Below, one piece after another: positions 60,870-64,000 of a stretch of DNA of 64,000 bases. The notes below the pieces were generated by a model. The model saw nothing but the letters and a program-made list of their open reading frames with translations. It searched no databases and was not told the origin of the DNA. The DNA lies in contig NW_023602073.1 in the NCBI RefSeq assembly GCF_014898055.3, forward strand, positions 17,655,784-17,719,783, given 5' to 3'. This DNA is from Talpa occidentalis (taxonomy: Eukaryota; Chordata; Mammalia; Eulipotyphla; Talpidae). Both the position numbers and the translations under genes were made by a program. The first letter of the stretch is position 1. The number at the start of each line of letters is the position of its first letter.

Positions 60870-61140
60870 TAGACGGGGTGATCATTCTGTGTAAGACCAC
60901 TGATGTCAGATGTCGTGGGGGATATGTCATGTGTATTTTGTTCTACTAAGATTAATAGGATTGTGTGTGGTTCACAGGTACATGATTCACCCTACAAAGC
61001 CCTCTACTTTCCGACACGGTGACTAATACGAAGAAAACAATGAGGAAATTGGCTGTCTTCCCAGAGTAGGGCAAATATTGGTGTCTGCCCATCTGGTGCC
61101 CAGATAAGATAGGATCACTTTTTATTTTGCTACAGAGGTC
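60870..61140. repeat. Unnamed dispersed repeat family C, copy 2
   Basis: Matches 16030-16270: GTGTAAGACCACTGATGTCA, TTTTGTTCTACTAAGATTAA, and GAGGAAATTGGCTGTCTTCC. Confidence 0.45.
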
Positions 61141-62919
61141 TTTGTAGATAAATATTGAAGAGAGAAAATGTGGACAGGGCCTCCAGCCAACTGCCCTGAA
61201 GCCCATTTTAGAGCTGCATGATGGAAGTTGTGACTTCCAGAGATGTCCTAGGATCTGGCCTCCCCATGCTGGGTATGTGATGAGGATAAAATAGAACCAA
61301 GAGAGTCCCCAGTTTGCTTTATTTCTGAAAATTTCTGAGTCTGTTTCCAAACTCCTCTTTAGAAATCTCCTTTTGCTTTTAATGGGGAGAGGGAGGTCTG
61401 TGAACTTGGATGGGATAATTTGTTACTGAAACTCTGCATTTCCTTCCATTATGAATGTCAGCAACAAAACAATCTTATTTCAGTAATTTTGACTTTATCA
61501 ATACTGAAAATCAAATAGTTTCATCTCAAATTGCAGTCATTGCAATTTTCCTAACGTATCAATTATGCTTATTATGTTTATGCCTTGAAATTATAGTATT
61601 TATTAGCCCTCTTGTTGGATATTGTCATTTAGTGCATTAATAAAGGAGCATAAATATTATGTCATACATTTTGATAACATATTTCCATATAATTGACTTC
61701 TTTTGAAATCTTATATACTTTTCCTTTTATATTTTAAACAAATGATTTTGTGATGGAGCCCATAATCACCAAAGTTCCTTAGAGATACATAGTATAAAAC
61801 TGGGAGGAATTCGAAACTAGATTTACCTTAATGTTTATGTAGAAACAGCAGGAAAATGTGTATTTTTCTTAAGGGCTGTTGTAACCTTGTGAACTGAAAA
61901 CAAATATTCTCTAATCTCTGTGTGTATATTCTCAATGTCAGCCAGTTTTACTCTATCTCTTTCTTAGCCTTCAATTTAAAATGCTCACCAGACATGGTGA
62001 TAATGATTCTTTAGAACACAGACGCTAAAACACACCATTAGGAAGCACTTGCTTCCTGCGAAAGCAAACAGGTAAGCACTCATATTTGTCAGCGCTGAAG
62101 ATGTTCCTTTTAAAGGTGTAAAATTCTGTAAGTCCTCGGTAGGAGCAGCATGCAATGAGGGTGCTTAGCACGGAGTCTTGCTTAGAATACTTGAAATAAA
62201 GAAAGAATTAAAGACTCAAGGGGAGATAAGAAAAATTATGCCACCCTACAATGCCTTTCACTTTCCTGCACAGTGACTACTTGCTACGATCCTTGCAGGG
62301 GCCAATAAGGCACGAGGTCATCTCCCCAGGCCTACCCCTGGCCATTCAAGTACTGGCCTCTATATTTCTGGGGCTTCCCACGCCCACTCCTATCTCCAGG
62401 CGGTTACCCTGGAGATCGACCCTCATGACTCTTTCCCTGAGACACACATTTTTCTCTCCATCACCTTCCTTGCCAGGCTTTCCTGTTCTCTTTCCCAGGT
62501 TTGTGTGTATGTTTGTCCCCTCCAAGTGCTTATCACCATTATTTTATTTCTTTAGTGCTTATTATTGCCTCCTTCATAGCCATGTAATCTCCTTGCGAAC
62601 AAAGATCACCTCTGTTTTCTTTACGGTAGTATTTGCAGCTCCTGTGACGGTAACGTTGGGCCAATGAATAAATTCATGGATGCAGAGTTGATCTGCGGGC
62701 AGGGAGGGTGCCCAGTTGCCTCCCACTGCCATTTTTCAGCGGGCAGAGGCAGCCCGAGAAAAGAGTAGACACCTAATGGCTGCTAGGGTGTCTACACTCG
62801 CTGAGCCTGGGCTACCCAGGAAATCGTGGCTTTGGGGTTCAAGCCCACACAGCAGAGGGGCCCCAGCCGCAGCCTGTTTTCTGATGAAGGCACGACTGCC
62901 GCCTAACCTCCCACGTGCG

Positions 62920-62992
62920 GGGCCAGTGGCGCAATGGATAACGCGTCTGACTACGGATCAGAAGATTCCAGGTTCGACTCCTGGCTGGCTCG
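62920..62992 (+). tRNA. tRNA-Arg (anticodon ACG)
   Basis: An intact 73-nt tRNA gene. The acceptor arms GGGCCAG and CTGGCTC pair (one G-T pair), with discriminator G. The A box is in TGGCGCAATGGATAACG and the B box is GGTTCGACTCC. The anticodon ACG is at 62953-62955. A TTTT terminator lies at 63008-63011. There is no intron or variable-arm insertion. Confidence 0.97.
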
Positions 62993-63454
62993 GTGTGCGC
63001 GCTCGTCTTTTGCTTCTTTTCTGACAACTACCATGAATCTCAGTGGAATTAGAAAATTCGTTCAGGATACCTAGCAGTCTTAGGAGCAAGGGGGCGCCCC
63101 TTTGACCACAGCGAGGGTCTTGCGGTCCAGGTCCCGCCCAGCCTCGCCACTTCATGCCTACAGAGGATGGGTTTGAAGCAAAGGGGAAGAAATTCAGAAA
63201 CTTGGTTATTCGGACTGAGCGATAATAATGTGGGATTCGTAAGGATTAAAGCCTTTCGGTCTCCATTCAGTCATTTCCAGAGTAAAGGATTAATGATCTG
63301 GCGTCAGGCCTGCGCCCAAGCGCGGCTCGGGTACAGCCATGGAGAGAACGGCACAGAGACGCATGCGCACTGCATGCAGCGCTGCAGGGACGTCGCTGAA
63401 CCGGGGCGTGGTTATTAGCGCGAACTAGCAGTTCAGAGGCGCTTCTCGCATGGC

Positions 63455-63527
63455 GTTTCCGTAGTGTAGTGGTTATCACGTTCGCCTCACACGCGAAAGG
63501 TCCCCGGTTCGAAACCGGGCGGAAACA
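63455..63527 (+). tRNA. tRNA-Val (anticodon CAC)
   Basis: An intact 73-nt tRNA gene. The acceptor arms GTTTCCG and CGGAAAC pair perfectly, with discriminator A. The A box is in TAGTGTAGTGGTTATCACG and the B box is GGTTCGAAACC. The anticodon CAC is at 63488-63490. The TTTTT terminator is at 63534-63538. It lies about 100 bp before a CpG island. Confidence 0.97.
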
Positions 63528-63599
63528 TATATATTTTTCTTTCCTGCATTTTAATTCCTTGACCAAAAATACATATATTTTTTAATTTCCACACTTCCA

Positions 63600-64000
63600 T
63601 AAAAACATCCCTCTCCTTTTCTTCTCGTGCTCGTCCCGGGCCGGGCGGCTGGGGTGGCGCTGCTCAGGGTGGGTCTGGGGCGGCCTCGGAGGAGGACCCA
63701 CGTATCGCGAGGGGAGAGCTGGCCCGGCCCCGGCTCCGACGCGAGGCGGCCGGGCGCCCGCAGCCCCGGAAGCGCATCCTCGCCTCGCCGGGCCTTCCTG
63801 TTGCTCGCAGCGCCGGGCGCCGGGCTCCTCGCCACCCCGCGGTCCGCGCTGGCCCGGCGGGAGGGAGCGCAGGGCAGCCGCGCGGGAGGGAGGACGGCGG
63901 CGACGCTCGGGTGAGTGCGGCCGAGGCCTCAGTGTGCGTCTCTGGAAAATGGGGCGAGCCCCGCCGCCCCGCAGAGACGCGCGGCCCGGGGAGTGGCGCG
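63600..64000 (+). promoter_or_regulatory. Strong CpG island with probable noncoding first exon (HMGN4-position promoter)
   Basis: Very high CpG density runs to the window edge. A textbook donor, CTCGGGTGAGTGCGG, has its GT at 63911-63912, so a first exon on the plus strand probably ends at 63910. In human, the HMGN4 promoter lies just past a tRNA-Val(CAC) gene. The HMGN4 coding sequence is thought to be a primate retrocopy, so in this species the promoter may drive a different or noncoding transcript. Long open frames here on both strands are GC-driven. Confidence 0.5.

Noticed and set aside
63551..63914. Two overlapping Arg/Pro/Gly-rich frames on opposite strands
   Set aside because: Typical open frames of a GC-rich CpG island; no conserved domain or codon support.

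Overview
This is a 64 kb window of a placental mammal genome: split genes with GT-AG introns, CpG islands, dense interspersed repeats and no bacterial features. There are no Alu, B1 or B2 elements, so it is neither primate nor rodent. The dominant young repeat is a tRNA-derived SINE (17 copies, many with intact target-site duplications) that does not match the carnivore, equid, ruminant/cetacean or vespertilionid SINEs I can recall. A laurasiatherian is likely and a rhinolophoid bat is possible, but that is a weak guess.

Gene content and order correspond to the butyrophilin (BTN) cluster and its flanking tRNA genes in the extended MHC class I region (human 6p22). From left to right: the 3' end of a BTN3-like gene (695-5478; its 5' exons lie outside the window); a complete BTN2A2-like gene (CpG-island promoter near 12.4-12.9 kb, seven coding exons 13256-23413, 524 codons); a complete BTN1A1 gene (seven coding exons 34350-41630, 521 codons); a gene-poor stretch; then tRNA-Leu(CAG), tRNA-Thr(AGU, minus strand), tRNA-Arg(ACG) and tRNA-Val(CAC), ending in a strong CpG island with a probable first-exon splice donor at 63910/63911. 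That tRNA order fits my recollection of the interval between BTN1A1 and HMGN4 in human.

All three BTN genes share one architecture: signal peptide, IgV exon (348 nt), IgC exon (282 nt), transmembrane exon, 21-nt and 27-nt heptad mini-exons, and one PRY-SPRY (B30.2) exon, all joined in phase 1. Every exon of the two complete genes is open and in phase, so both look functional. The BTN3-like gene keeps an open B30.2 exon, but it stops right after the SPRY domain and lacks the basic pocket residues known from phosphoantigen-binding BTN3A1.

The rest is repeats: the SINE, two solo class II (ERVK-type) LTRs each with a perfect 6-bp target duplication, two solo LTRs of another family, LINE-1 fragments, MIR and other old mammalian repeats. 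I did not find an undescribed biological system. The best second-look items are a tailless 100-bp SINE head with a 15-bp target duplication, a 63-bp inverted templated insertion with a foldback hairpin inside an LTR, a STAT5-type site upstream of BTN1A1, motif changes in the B30.2 domains, and a decayed tRNA-Thr-like copy.
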